Positions 23,433 to 32,742 of a stretch of 64,000 nt of DNA are shown here, piece after piece. Source of the DNA: Psychromonas ingrahamii 37 (lineage in GTDB: Bacteria; Pseudomonadota; Gammaproteobacteria; Enterobacterales; Psychromonadaceae); the NCBI RefSeq assembly GCF_000015285.1, contig NC_008709.1:2356001-2420000 (forward strand), read 5' to 3'. Position numbers and translations under genes: made by a program. How positions within the stretch are numbered: the stretch's first letter is position 1; the number at the start of each line of letters is the position of its first letter. Under the pieces are notes generated by a model. The model did not search any database and had not been told where the DNA came from. It was given only the letters and a program-made list of their open reading frames with translations.

Positions 23433-24686
23433 ATGAAAATTTCAAAACTATTTTTAAGTATTTCATTAGCATTGGGCCTAACAGCCGGTGCTCAAGCAGC
23501 TGAAATCGAAGTACTGCACTATTGGACTTCAGGGGGTGAAGCTAAATCTGTTGCCGAACTGAAAAAAATGTTAGAAGCAAAAGGACATGACTGGAAAGAC
23601 TTCGCAGTGGCAGGTGGTGGTGGTGAAAGTGCCATGACAGTACTAAAAACACGTGTCGTTTCAGGTAACCCACCAGCAGCCGCACAAATCAAAGGGCCAA
23701 GTATTCAGGAATGGGGTGACGAAGGCGTATTAGCTAACCTTAGCGCTGTCGCTCAGGCCGAAGGCTGGGATGACTTGCTACCCGGTGTTGTGGCAGATGT
23801 TATGAAGTATGACGGTAAATATGTAGCCGTTCCCGTTAACGTACACCGTGTAAACTGGATGTGGGTAAACCCTGAAGTCTTTAAAAAAGCCGGTGCAAAC
23901 GTACCAACAACCTGGAAGGAATTCTTTGTTGCTGCTGATAAAATTAAAGCCGCGGGCATGACGGCTGTTGCCCATGGTGGACAACCTTGGCAAGATGCAA
24001 CCATGTTTGAATCTGTTGTGCTAGGTGTTGCGGGTGCTGAGTTTTATAAGCAGGCATTTGTTGAATTAGACCCTGAAGCTTTAAACAGCCCAACCATGAT
24101 TGATGCACTGAAGACGTTCCATAAAATCAAGAACTATACCGATGCAGGATCGCCAGGACGTGACTGGAATCTGGCCACAGCCATGGTTATCAATGGTGAA
24201 GCCGGTATGCAGTTTATGGGAGACTGGGCAAAAGGTGAATTTACTGCCGCCGGTAAAGTACCGGGTAAAGACTATATCTGTACTGCTGCACCGGGTACAT
24301 CTGGCGATTTCACCTTTAACATCGACAGTTTTGTGATGTTTAATCTGGAAGACAAAGAACAGCGTAAAGGTCAAAATGATCTGGCCAGCACTATCCTAAG
24401 CGTTCCTTTTCAGGAAGTCTTTAACCTTAATAAAGGATCAATTCCTGCGCGTTTGAATATGTCCATGGATAAGTTTGATGATTGTGCAAAACTGTCGGCA
24501 AAAGATTTTGTCAAAACAGCTAAAGCAAATACGTTAGTGCCAAGTATGGCGCACGGTATGTCAACCTTCTCTTCAACCCAAGGTGCTATCTACGACACTG
24601 TTACTGAGTTCTACAACTCAGATTCAATTAGCGCAGAAGAAGCAGCAGAAAAACTAGTAAAAGCAGTCGCAGCAGCTAAATACTAA
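23433..24686 (+). CDS. carbohydrate ABC transporter substrate-binding protein (GtsA-like)
   Basis: 417 residues with a Sec signal peptide ending AGAQA-AEIEVLHYW. LHYWTSGGEAKSV, AVAGGGGESAMTVLKTR, NPPAAAQIKGPSIQEWGD and the later GDWAKGEF segment closely follow glucose/mannose binding proteins of the GtsA type. It captures the sugar in the periplasm. It is first in a four-gene operon with two permeases and a MalK-type ATPase. A stem-loop after the gene (24713-24740) probably lets it be expressed above the rest. Confidence 0.9.
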   Translation: MKISKLFLSISLALGLTAGAQAAEIEVLHYWTSGGEAKSVAELKKMLEAKGHDWKDFAVAGGGGESAMTVLKTRVVSGNPPAAAQIKGPSIQEWGDEGVLANLSAVAQAEGWDDLLPGVVADVMKYDGKYVAVPVNVHRVNWMWVNPEVFKKAGANVPTTWKEFFVAADKIKAAGMTAVAHGGQPWQDATMFESVVLGVAGAEFYKQAFVELDPEALNSPTMIDALKTFHKIKNYTDAGSPGRDWNLATAMVINGEAGMQFMGDWAKGEFTAAGKVPGKDYICTAAPGTSGDFTFNIDSFVMFNLEDKEQRKGQNDLASTILSVPFQEVFNLNKGSIPARLNMSMDKFDDCAKLSAKDFVKTAKANTLVPSMAHGMSTFSSTQGAIYDTVTEFYNSDSISAEEAAEKLVKAVAAAKY

Positions 24687-24712
24687 ATAAGGTCTGATCC
24701 TTTAGACCTGTT

Positions 24713-24750
24713 GGATCTCAGCGTATTTCAGCTGAGATCCGATTATTGTT
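24713..24750 (+). terminator. intercistronic stem-loop after the binding-protein gene
   Basis: A perfect 10-bp stem GGATCTCAGC / GCTGAGATCC (24713-24722, 24731-24740) with an 8-base loop, then GATTATTGTTTTTTG. In ABC operons such hairpins protect the first mRNA segment or partly end transcription, giving an excess of binding protein. Confidence 0.8.
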
Positions 24751-24775
24751 TTTTGCTGTACAGGAGATTAATCTA

Positions 24776-25675
24776 GTGAAGAAAAAATCCAGCGCCCCGC
24801 GTCAATCCCTTGGGAACTTTTTACCAAAACTAGTAGTGGCGCCTACTTTTGTCGTTGCAGTTATTTTTATCTACGGTTTTATGTTTTTAAATGCGTGGTT
24901 ATCCTTTAGCTCATCACGTCTGTTGCCAACCTATGATTGGGCCGGCACGATACAATACGAAAAACTATTCGCCAATGATCGCTGGTGGGTAGCCGCTGAA
25001 AACCTCATGCTGTTTGGTGGTTTGTTCATTGTTATCTGTTTACTGCTTGGATTATTTCTGGCCATTTTTTTGGATCAGAAAATTCGTGCTGAAGGTGCTA
25101 TTCGCACTATCTATTTATACCCGATGGCACTTTCCTTTATTGTCACCGGTACTGCTTGGAAATGGATTTTGAATCCTGAACTGGGTGTTCAACGTTTGGT
25201 ACGCGAAATGGGCTTTGAATCCTTCACCTTTGACTGGCTGGTCAATACCGAAATGGCGATTTATACCGTTGTTATCGCGGGAGTCTGGCAATCCTCTGGT
25301 TTTGTGATGGCACTCTGCCTCGCAGGTTTACGCGGAATCGATGATAATATTATCAAAGCCGCTAAAGTTGATGGTGCTTCAATGCCGCTCATTTACCGTA
25401 AAATAATCATTCCAGGACTGCGCCCGGTATTTTTTAGTGCATTGATTGTACTGACTCACATTGCTATCAAAAGCTTTGATTTGATTGTTGCCTTAACAGG
25501 GGGCGGCCCGGGTTTTGCAACCGACGTACCGGCTACCTTTATGTATACTTATTCCTTTACTCGCGGACAAATCGGGCTTGGGTCGGCAGCTTCGATGATG
25601 ATGTTAATGGCAGTCGCAGCCATTATTGTGCCTTACCTGTATTCGGAACTAAGGGAGAAGAAAGATGAGCATTAA
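24776..25675 (+). CDS. sugar ABC transporter permease (GtsB/MalF type)
   Basis: About 299 residues, six membrane helices, with the EAA loop as KAAKVDGASMPLIYRKIIIPGLRP near the C-terminal third. GTG at 24776 is chosen because AGGAG lies eight bases upstream; the frame opens earlier. It forms the membrane channel with the next gene, whose start overlaps its end by 11 bases (translational coupling). Confidence 0.9.
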   Translation: MKKKSSAPRQSLGNFLPKLVVAPTFVVAVIFIYGFMFLNAWLSFSSSRLLPTYDWAGTIQYEKLFANDRWWVAAENLMLFGGLFIVICLLLGLFLAIFLDQKIRAEGAIRTIYLYPMALSFIVTGTAWKWILNPELGVQRLVREMGFESFTFDWLVNTEMAIYTVVIAGVWQSSGFVMALCLAGLRGIDDNIIKAAKVDGASMPLIYRKIIIPGLRPVFFSALIVLTHIAIKSFDLIVALTGGGPGFATDVPATFMYTYSFTRGQIGLGSAASMMMLMAVAAIIVPYLYSELREKKDEH

Positions 25676-26510
25676 TAGAGTATTGATTTATAGCATACTG
25701 AGCTTTGTCGCACTTATATATTTAATGCCACTGGTTGTTATGCTCATCACTTCGCTCAAGGATTTAGATGAAATTCGTTCAGGCACCCTACTATCTTTAC
25801 CGCAGTCATTAAATTTTGATGCTTGGGGTAAAGCCTGGGGAACTGCCTGCACCGGCGTAAGCTGTGAAGGTTTAAAAGGTTACTTCTGGAACTCTGTGCT
25901 GATCGTCGTACCGGCGGTTGCAATTTCTACCGTATTAGGCGCGTTAAATGGTTATGTACTGACTAAATGGAAGTTCAAAGGCAGCGATCTATTTTTTGGT
26001 ATGTTGTTAATCGGCACTATGATTCCGTTTCAAGTGATCCTGTTACCCATGGCGCGGACTCTGGGCTTCCTTGGGTTGTCGGGGACTACTTCCGGGTTAA
26101 TTATGGTTCACGTCATTTATGGTCTGGCATTTACTACCCTGTTTTTCCGTAATTATTATATTAGTATTCCCAATGAATTGGTGAATGCGGCACGTATTGA
26201 TGGTGCAGGTTTTTGGCTGATTTTCTGGCGGATTATTATACCGGTATCAATACCTATTATCGTCGTATCGGTAATCTGGCAATTCACTCAAATCTGGAAC
26301 GACTTCTTGTTTGGCGTGGTTTACTCTTCGGGTGATTCGCAGCCGATTACGGTTGCACTGAATAATTTGGTCAATACCAGTACAGGTATTAAAGAATATA
26401 ACGTTGATATGGCCGCGGCAATTATTGCTGCACTGCCCACCCTGCTGGTCTATGTAGTAGCCGGTAAGTATTTCGTTAAAGGTCTCACAGCGGGTGCTGT
26501 TAAAGGATAA
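25665..26510 (+). CDS. sugar ABC transporter permease (GtsC/MalG type)
   Basis: 281 residues, six membrane helices. The EAA loop is AARIDGAGFWLIFWRIIIPVSIP, and the C-terminus ends KYFVKGLTAGAVKG, the typical MalG-family tail. It starts within the end of the preceding permease gene with a good AGGGAGAAGAA ribosome site. Together they form the inner-membrane channel. Confidence 0.9.
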   Translation: MSINRVLIYSILSFVALIYLMPLVVMLITSLKDLDEIRSGTLLSLPQSLNFDAWGKAWGTACTGVSCEGLKGYFWNSVLIVVPAVAISTVLGALNGYVLTKWKFKGSDLFFGMLLIGTMIPFQVILLPMARTLGFLGLSGTTSGLIMVHVIYGLAFTTLFFRNYYISIPNELVNAARIDGAGFWLIFWRIIIPVSIPIIVVSVIWQFTQIWNDFLFGVVYSSGDSQPITVALNNLVNTSTGIKEYNVDMAAAIIAALPTLLVYVVAGKYFVKGLTAGAVKG

Positions 26511-26521
26511 GGAACACTATT

Positions 26522-27625
26522 ATGCACGCTTTAAAAATACAAAATGTTGAAAAAACCTATGGCAAAGTGAATGTACTAAAGGGCATAGATATAGAAATAG
26601 AACCCGGTCAGTTTTTAATTTTAGTTGGGCCTTCGGGCTGTGGTAAATCGACCCTGTTAAATATGATTGCAGGTTTAGAAGAAGTAACTAAGGGTAACAT
26701 TTTCATTGGTGATCGGGATGTCACGCATTTAGATCCAAAAGATCGTGATATTGCGATGGTATTTCAATCCTATGCGCTCTATCCGAATATGACGGTTCGC
26801 CAGAATATTTCCTTTGGTTTGGAAATACGCAAAACAGAAAAATCTGAGCAACAAGTCATTGTTGATAAAGTGTCGAAATTACTGCAAATCGAACCTTTGC
26901 TTGATCGCAAACCAAAGCAGCTATCGGGTGGACAACGCCAGCGTGTTGCCATGGGACGAGCCTTAGCCCGTGACCCTTCGATCTTCTTGTTTGATGAACC
27001 CTTATCAAATCTTGATGCTAAGTTACGTGTTGAGATGCGCAGTGAAATCAAAGAGTTGCATCAACGTGTTGGAACAACCATAGTATATGTGACTCATGAT
27101 CAGATTGAAGCCATGACCTTAGGTGATGTGATCGCGGTAATGAAAGACGGTGAAATACAACAAATGGGATCACCACAGGAAATCTATGACAATCCACGCA
27201 ATCAGTTTGTTGCCGGTTTTATGGGCAGCCCTTCAATGAACTTTATTCCTTGCCAGATTGAAAAAGTGAACGGTGTTATGCAGGTAGGATTGGAAAGTGC
27301 TGGCGCGCAGCATCAAATGATCATTAAACAAACTATCCCGGGGCTGGAGAGTTATGCAGGCAAAAAAGTGGTTCTTGGTATTCGCCCGGAACAAATCACT
27401 CAGCAGGGAGAAGATAAACTTGATAGCGCTATGCTTGATTGCGCCGTTGAAATTATTGAACCGACTGGGCCAGATACGCAGATTACAGCGCGCATCAATG
27501 GAGTAAGAACAATTTGCCGTATTCACCCAACTGCCGAATGTAGGTTAGATAAATTGATGCCGTTGATGCTGGATATGTCAAAAGTGGTATTTTTTGATCC
27601 CGATACGCAGATGCGTATTTACTAA
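26522..27625 (+). CDS. MalK/UgpC-type ABC transporter ATPase
   Basis: 367 residues. Walker A is GPSGCGKST (residues 36-44), the signature is LSGGQRQRVAMG, Walker B is IFLFDEP, and the H-loop is YVTHDQIEAM. The C-terminal part is the OB-fold regulatory domain of MalK-type ATPases (VLGIRPEQI). It powers the sugar importer. Its last bases (CGTATTTACTAAAATAAAA) and the following terminator are duplicated at about 30915-30975. Confidence 0.92.
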   Translation: MHALKIQNVEKTYGKVNVLKGIDIEIEPGQFLILVGPSGCGKSTLLNMIAGLEEVTKGNIFIGDRDVTHLDPKDRDIAMVFQSYALYPNMTVRQNISFGLEIRKTEKSEQQVIVDKVSKLLQIEPLLDRKPKQLSGGQRQRVAMGRALARDPSIFLFDEPLSNLDAKLRVEMRSEIKELHQRVGTTIVYVTHDQIEAMTLGDVIAVMKDGEIQQMGSPQEIYDNPRNQFVAGFMGSPSMNFIPCQIEKVNGVMQVGLESAGAQHQMIIKQTIPGLESYAGKKVVLGIRPEQITQQGEDKLDSAMLDCAVEIIEPTGPDTQITARINGVRTICRIHPTAECRLDKLMPLMLDMSKVVFFDPDTQMRIY

Positions 27626-27632
27626 AATAAAA

Positions 27633-27670
27633 AAGGCCGCTCTAGGTTATATACTCCATAGGGCGGCCTT
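27633..27670 (-). terminator. bidirectional terminator between ABC operon and lipoprotein genes
   Basis: Arms AAGGCCGC (27633-27640) and GCGGCCTT (27663-27670) are perfect, and the inside partly pairs. An A-run on the left gives a U-run for transcripts from the minus strand. A duplicate lies at 30938-30974. Confidence 0.85.
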
Positions 27671-27690
27671 ATGTTATTTTAATTAAACGA

Positions 27691-28998
27691 TTATTTAGAT
27701 AACATTGCCCATTTACCAGCGAGAGTCGATACGAAATTTTTTTCAGTAGAAAATATGATAGGCGTCGTTGCAGAATTCACTTCCATAGCAATAATCATGT
27801 CTTCATTACCAGCACCTTTTCTAAACTCCAGGTAATCAGATGGCCCTGCATCATTTTCTATTGTAAGTGCAAGGGTACCGTTTATTAATGTATAAGTACC
27901 ATTTTGCACCTCTTCATCATAAGCAGCTGTTAATGTCTGATTTGTTGCATGGAGAGTAAGGCTTGCAGTGAAGATCTCAATTGCTTGTGTCCCTGCAGTG
28001 TTAGTATCATTCATGACGTACCAAGTTTTACCTTGTATCTCATCTGCAGTAAAGCCAGTTGTGCTGTTTAAATCTGCCTTAGAGTAAACAAAAAGATCAT
28101 TGTCAGCTGTCACCGACAGTACTAATTCTTTAGAAACATAGATATACTCATCACTAACACCGTCAATCATTACTTTATTATTGTCAATAGTGTAGTTAAA
28201 AGTATCATCGGTTTTATTTGTATCGTTATATGTTGATGTTCCTTTACCGTCAACAAGTGATATTTCCATAATACCTTCTATCGAAGAATAATATTGACTA
28301 AAACTGGTGCCATAGAATGTTTTACCATCTTCGATAAAATCGACAATGTTGGCAATACGAGCGTGATGGCTCGAGTTATCATCATTCAGTTCAACTTCTT
28401 TCAGATCATCATTCTCAGTGAAATTAGTATCAATATAAGAAACCGATTCGCCTGCATAGGCTCTTAAACCAGGCGCATCATCATCATCATTGTCATCATC
28501 TAATTTTTTGGCCAGGCCACGTGCCACTAGATGTGCTTTACCGTCCGTTGACTTGACATAATCACCGCTTACGTCTGCTTCGTCGAGTTGCAGCTCAGCG
28601 GCAAGCGCTGTTAATGTCATCACACTAATATTAGCAAGGGTTGTAAAAGGAGTCACCACGGTAGAATCCACTGTACTGCGCATTTCATAACTTTTTGCAA
28701 CAAATCCTGCGCTATCACTGTCAGTCGTTTTACCTGCAATAATCTTCGCTATCACAGTATAACCTTTATATTTAGCTTCTATTTGTATTTTGCCATTGGC
28801 ATCGGTCTCACCAATAAGTATTTCAGTGCCACCATCGGGTGAAAGAACATAAACTTCAGCAGCACTTAAATAACCATCAATAACGGTATAAGTGGTTGAT
28901 CCTGTGTCAGTTGACCCTGAATCTGTACCATCAGATGAACCTCCACAACCGGTTAGAATGGAAGCAAGTGCAACAGCAAGAAGAGATTTTTTAAGCAT
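27691..28998 (-). CDS. surface or periplasmic lipoprotein, paralogue A
   Basis: 435 residues with lipobox LTGC (Cys19), a short S/T/D/G-rich linker and an N-terminal domain shared by all four paralogues. That domain reads TYTVIDGYLSAAEVYVL, GETDANGKIQI, GYTVIAKIIAGKT, SYEMRSTVD, VVTPFTTLAN, and ends with an Asp-rich segment. The C-terminal 210 residues are a separate beta-rich domain (GKTWYVMND-type) also found in paralogue C. The N-domain resembles Ig-like or carboxypeptidase-regulatory folds in lipoproteins. Function unknown; possibly cell-surface binding. Confidence 0.85.
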   Translation of the reverse strand: MLKKSLLAVALASILTGCGGSSDGTDSGSTDTGSTTYTVIDGYLSAAEVYVLSPDGGTEILIGETDANGKIQIEAKYKGYTVIAKIIAGKTTDSDSAGFVAKSYEMRSTVDSTVVTPFTTLANISVMTLTALAAELQLDEADVSGDYVKSTDGKAHLVARGLAKKLDDDNDDDDAPGLRAYAGESVSYIDTNFTENDDLKEVELNDDNSSHHARIANIVDFIEDGKTFYGTSFSQYYSSIEGIMEISLVDGKGTSTYNDTNKTDDTFNYTIDNNKVMIDGVSDEYIYVSKELVLSVTADNDLFVYSKADLNSTTGFTADEIQGKTWYVMNDTNTAGTQAIEIFTASLTLHATNQTLTAAYDEEVQNGTYTLINGTLALTIENDAGPSDYLEFRKGAGNEDMIIAMEVNSATTPIIFSTEKNFVSTLAGKWAMLSK

Positions 28999-29579
28999 GG
29001 TAATTTCCTATAGTCATTAATCATTAAAAACGCAAATGTGAATGAAAAAAAATTTAATTTTAAATGTAAATAAAAACAAACCAAAAATCAAGATGTTTTA
29101 TGGAGCTGCTTTATTGCTTTTTTATTTATCCGGTTAAGTCAAAAATAAAACAAAAAAGAGTAATAAATAAAATATAAGTATTTTAAAAAATAGAGTAAAT
29201 AAAAGAAATAGTTAAGAAAGAGAGGTAAAAGAGGGAGTGTTAACCAAAGACAATCTGATGATAAGTATTACTTAAATTTTTGGATAAAGATTGATTATTT
29301 TTGCTGAGCGACTTTACCGGGCAAACAAAAAAGTCACCGATCGTTTCCACGTTCAGTGCTTTATATGCCCTCAAAGTATCCGCTGAGATATTGCTTAATC
29401 GAACGGCATTGACCATATGGCGATTCAATTACGTTGAATCTATAATCTTAGCCGTCTATCCGTTCATAAATTGAGAATCCTGTACGCCATAATTTTACCT
29501 ACTGCCAAAAGACCCATTTAAAAAATGATTCATAATGATGATTTTATCATTATGAATTCTGCGCTAATGTTAATTGTAA
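28999..29579. other. intergenic in the lipoprotein cluster
   Basis: Blocks such as GTGTTAACCAAAGACAATC and TTTTTGGATAAA recur upstream of paralogues A, B, C and D, so this is duplicated purF-downstream and promoter sequence. A 62-codon frame at 29240-29428 (MNRHMVNAVRLSN) is unrecognised and I do not call it. Confidence 0.55.
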
Positions 29580-30389
29580 TTAATCATATTCGATATGGTT
29601 ACTATCATCATTCGATTCGCTATGACTACTATCATTATTCAATTCGCTATGGCTACTGTTGTCATTAGATTCGTTATAGCTACTGTCATCATTCAATTCA
29701 TTATGGCTACTGTTATCATTAGATTCGCTATGGTGAGAGACACGAACTCCAGAGGAAAGATTATCGTCTGTATCATAATGCAGTTCAACTGTATCTAAAT
29801 CATCACCATGTTGTTCATGGTTATCCCTGATATAAGTAACCGAATTACCTGCTAAGGTTTTTAAATGGTCAGCATCATCATGATCATTACTGCTATCATC
29901 ATCTAATCGCGCGGCCAGGGTACGCGCCACTAAATGTGCTTTACCGTCCGGTGAATTAACATAATCCCCGCTTACGTCATCTTTCTCGAGTTCGAGCTCA
30001 AGAGCAAGATCTGTTAATGTCATCACATTAATATTAGCAAGCGTTGTAAAAGGGGTCACTACGGTAGAATCTGTTGTGCCGCGCATTTCATAACTTTTTG
30101 TAACAAAGGTTCCAGGGCTATCACTGTCAATCGTTTTGCCTGCAATGATCTTCGCTATCACAGTATAACCCTCATATTCAGTAGGAATCTGTATTTGACC
30201 ATTAGTATTAGTCTCACCGATTAGCGTTTTTGTGCTGCCATCGAGTGAGAGAACATAAACTTCCGCGGCACTTAAATAACCATCAATAACGGTATAAATG
30301 GTTGATCCTGGATCAGTACTATCAGATGAGCCTCCACAACCGGTTAGAATGGTGGCGAGTGCAACGGCAAGAAGAGATTTTTTAATCAT
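29580..30389 (-). CDS. lipoprotein paralogue B, short form with Ser/Asp/His-rich tail
   Basis: About 269 residues from the ATG at 30389 (lipobox LTGC); the frame is open upstream to 30485 but without a lipoprotein signal. It has only the shared N-terminal domain, then a low-complexity tail of about 55 residues built on SHSESNDDSS-like repeats, ending NHIEYD. The C-terminal beta domain of A and C is absent. The same type of tail ends paralogue D. The acidic, His-containing tail could bind metal ions; this is inference. Confidence 0.75.
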   Translation of the reverse strand: MIKKSLLAVALATILTGCGGSSDSTDPGSTIYTVIDGYLSAAEVYVLSLDGSTKTLIGETNTNGQIQIPTEYEGYTVIAKIIAGKTIDSDSPGTFVTKSYEMRGTTDSTVVTPFTTLANINVMTLTDLALELELEKDDVSGDYVNSPDGKAHLVARTLAARLDDDSSNDHDDADHLKTLAGNSVTYIRDNHEQHGDDLDTVELHYDTDDNLSSGVRVSHHSESNDNSSHNELNDDSSYNESNDNSSHSELNNDSSHSESNDDSNHIEYD

Positions 30390-30722
30390 GATATTTTCTC
30401 GAATGGTTAATGAGTTGAAGACTAATATTAGTAAAAACACAGAATTAGTAAATGCTAATATATATGCAGAAGAATCAAAAATCAAGGCATCTTATGAAGC
30501 TGTTTTACTTATCCAGCCAAGTCAAAATAAAAGCAAAAAAACCAAGATAAAAAACAGGAGCCATTTTAAAAATAAAGTAAATAAAAGAAATAGTTAAGAA
30601 AGAGAAGTAAAAGAGGAAGTGTTAACCAGTGACAATCAGAGGATAAATCTTAATGAAATTTTTGGATAAAAGTTGACTATTTTTTGCTAATATGGTTTAC
30701 AAGCTTTACAGTGCAAAAAAAT
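30390..30722. other. intergenic, duplicated leader
   Basis: It repeats the upstream blocks of the other lipoprotein genes (GTGTTAACCAGTGACAATC, TTTTTGGATAAAAGTTGAC). It probably holds the promoter of paralogue B. No gene. Confidence 0.5.
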
Positions 30723-30890
30723 TTAAGATTTGTTATGCACCCCTAAACTTACAATCTCTTCTTTCTGCGGTTGAATTGTCTTAGCATCTTCATTTCGCAA
30801 AATTTTAACATAATAAAAGTAATGCAGATCAATATCACCGGTAACAATATCATCGGTAAAATAGATACCATCAAAGGCAAAAAAGTTATA
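30723..30890 (-). pseudogene. duplicated 3' fragment of purF
   Basis: The frame FDGIYFTDDIVTGDIDLHYF, YYVKILRNEDAK and QKEEIVSLGVHNKS is a diverged copy of the PurF C-terminus ([41 protein letters not shown]). The N-terminal 450 residues are absent. Upstream, at about 30895-30935, the sequence switches to the 3' end of the ABC ATPase gene and its terminator: this is a duplication junction. Confidence 0.85.
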
Positions 30891-30937
30891 AAACTGACCG
30901 GGCAATATATTCAGCAGCATATTTACTAAAATAAAAA

Positions 30938-30974
30938 AAGCCACCCTAGGTTATATACTCCATAGGGCGGCCTT
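30938..30974 (-). terminator. duplicated ABC-operon terminator
   Basis: AGCCACCCTAGGTTATATAC-type sequence repeats 27634-27670 almost exactly, together with the preceding TATTTACTAAAATAAAAAA of the ATPase gene 3' end. It now ends the transcript of lipoprotein paralogue C. Confidence 0.8.
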
Positions 30975-30996
30975 ATGTTAGTTACAACAAAGTGTA

Positions 30997-32367
30997 TTAT
31001 TCAGCAACATCAGTCCATTTATGAACAATACTATCAGCGAATTTTTTATCGGCAGTCAGTAAGGCGGGTTTACCCAAATTATCCATAATAATAATCATGT
31101 CCTCGTTACCTACCATTTTGCTAAACGTAAGCGTCATTCCGTTCCCATCGGTAATTGAAGCTGGTAGATCAATAGAATATTTACCATTCGAGTCCACAGA
31201 GTATGGTGCATCTACCACTGGATCAGTATTTTTATGCGTGTTGATAGTGACTTTTCCTGTAATAGCAGAGAAGGTCAACGCTGCATTCATAATTTTCGGT
31301 TTTTTTGAGGTAGAGTCATCGGCAACATAATGCCAGGTTTGACCGTCTAATTCAGTTGCAGTAAACGCTGTTGTTTGCTGAACTTTTGGATCTGACTTAG
31401 ACCAAACCAAAAGATCATACTCAGAGGTCACAGCTAACGCGAACTTATTAGCCATATAGATAAATTCATCCTCATCACTACCTTGGCCTTGGTTAATGAT
31501 AATTTTATTTTCGTCTATTCTATAATCAGCCGTTCGTGAATTCTGTGGCACTAACCCAGAAACGTATTGATCTAATGTCACTGTGTTATCAGTAAGGGAA
31601 AATGATGCCCTTAAAATACCTTCGTCGTTAAACTGTGCTTGATTAAAGCTAGCAAGATAGCTGGGAGTTTGAATAAAATCGACAACGCCGGCAATACGAT
31701 CGTGATGGCTCCAGTTACCATCATTGCTATTATCATCCAGTTCAACTTCGTCAAGATCATCATTATCAGTAAAATTAGTGTCAATATAAGAAACTGAATC
31801 GTTTGCATAGGTTTTTAAGCCATCAGCATCATCATGATCATTGCTGCTATCATCATCGAATTTTTTGGCCAGGCCGCGCGCCACAAAACGTGCTCTACCG
31901 TCCGGTGTGTTCATATAATCACCGCTTACGTCCGCTTCGTCGAGTTGCAGCTCAGCGGCAAGCGCTGTTAATGTCATCACATTAGTATTAGCAAGGGTTG
32001 TAAAAGGAGTCACAACGTTAGAATCTACTGTGCCGCGCATTTCATAACTTTTTGCAACAGGTATTCCAGGGTTATCAGCGTCAATCGTTTTGCCTGCAAT
32101 GATCTTCGCTATCACCGTATAATCTTGATCTTGAGCCGGGATCGATATTTTACCATTGACACCCGTATCACCAATAAACTTTTCTGTGATGCCATCGGAT
32201 AAAAGAATAGAAACTTCAGCATAGCTTAAATAACCATCAATAACGGTATAAGTAGTTGCTGTTCCATTTGTACCATCGGATGTTCCTATACCAGTTGTTC
32301 CTGTATCAGTACCACAACCGGTTAGAATCGAAGCAAGTGCAACGGCAAGAAGTGATTTTTTAAGCAT
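30997..32367 (-). CDS. lipoprotein paralogue C
   Basis: 456 residues, lipobox LTGC, with the shared N-terminal domain (TYTVIDGYLSYAEVSILL, YTVIAKIIAGKTIDADNPG) and a C-terminal beta domain related to paralogue A (SYLASFNQAQFNDEGI, EFIYMANKFALAV, DGQTWHYVADD). It lacks the low-complexity tail. As the copy of A in the second duplicated unit, it has diverged mostly in the C-terminal domain. Confidence 0.85.
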   Translation of the reverse strand: MLKKSLLAVALASILTGCGTDTGTTGIGTSDGTNGTATTYTVIDGYLSYAEVSILLSDGITEKFIGDTGVNGKISIPAQDQDYTVIAKIIAGKTIDADNPGIPVAKSYEMRGTVDSNVVTPFTTLANTNVMTLTALAAELQLDEADVSGDYMNTPDGRARFVARGLAKKFDDDSSNDHDDADGLKTYANDSVSYIDTNFTDNDDLDEVELDDNSNDGNWSHHDRIAGVVDFIQTPSYLASFNQAQFNDEGILRASFSLTDNTVTLDQYVSGLVPQNSRTADYRIDENKIIINQGQGSDEDEFIYMANKFALAVTSEYDLLVWSKSDPKVQQTTAFTATELDGQTWHYVADDSTSKKPKIMNAALTFSAITGKVTINTHKNTDPVVDAPYSVDSNGKYSIDLPASITDGNGMTLTFSKMVGNEDMIIIMDNLGKPALLTADKKFADSIVHKWTDVAE

Positions 32368-32647
32368 GGTAATTCCCTTTAAGATTAATGATTGAAAATG
32401 CGACTATAAATAAAAAAAAGCTCAACAATTAAATCAATAAATCAACCAAAAATCAAAACTTTACGCGAATATTCTTTATTCTTTTTTCATTTACTGGGTT
32501 AAGTCGAAGATAAAAAATAAATAAAGCACATAAAATAAACAGTTAAGAAACGAAATTAAAATATAAGGTGTTAATCTGAGGATAATTCTTAAGGAAATTA
32601 TAAGAGGGAAAATTGACTTTTTTTTTTGCTGATCGAGTTTACCAGGT
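32368..32647. other. intergenic, duplicated leader
   Basis: Upstream region of paralogue C; it resembles the region below purF (GAGGGAAAATTGAC, TTTTTTGCTG). No gene. Confidence 0.5.
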
Positions 32648-32742
32648 AAAAAAAAACCACAAATAAATTTGTGGTTTTTTTTACAGGATAAAAATTTAAG
32701 ATTCGTTATGCATCTCTAAACTTGCTATCTCTCCTCTGCTAA
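32648..32742 (-). pseudogene. purF tail remnant with duplicated purF terminator
   Basis: On the minus strand the last codons of purF (EIASLEMHNES-stop, about 32694-32729) are preserved almost exactly. They are followed by the hairpin CCACAAATAAATTTGTGG with T-run (32651-32682), a near copy of the purF terminator at 34724-34755. It marks an older duplication between paralogues C and D. Confidence 0.8.
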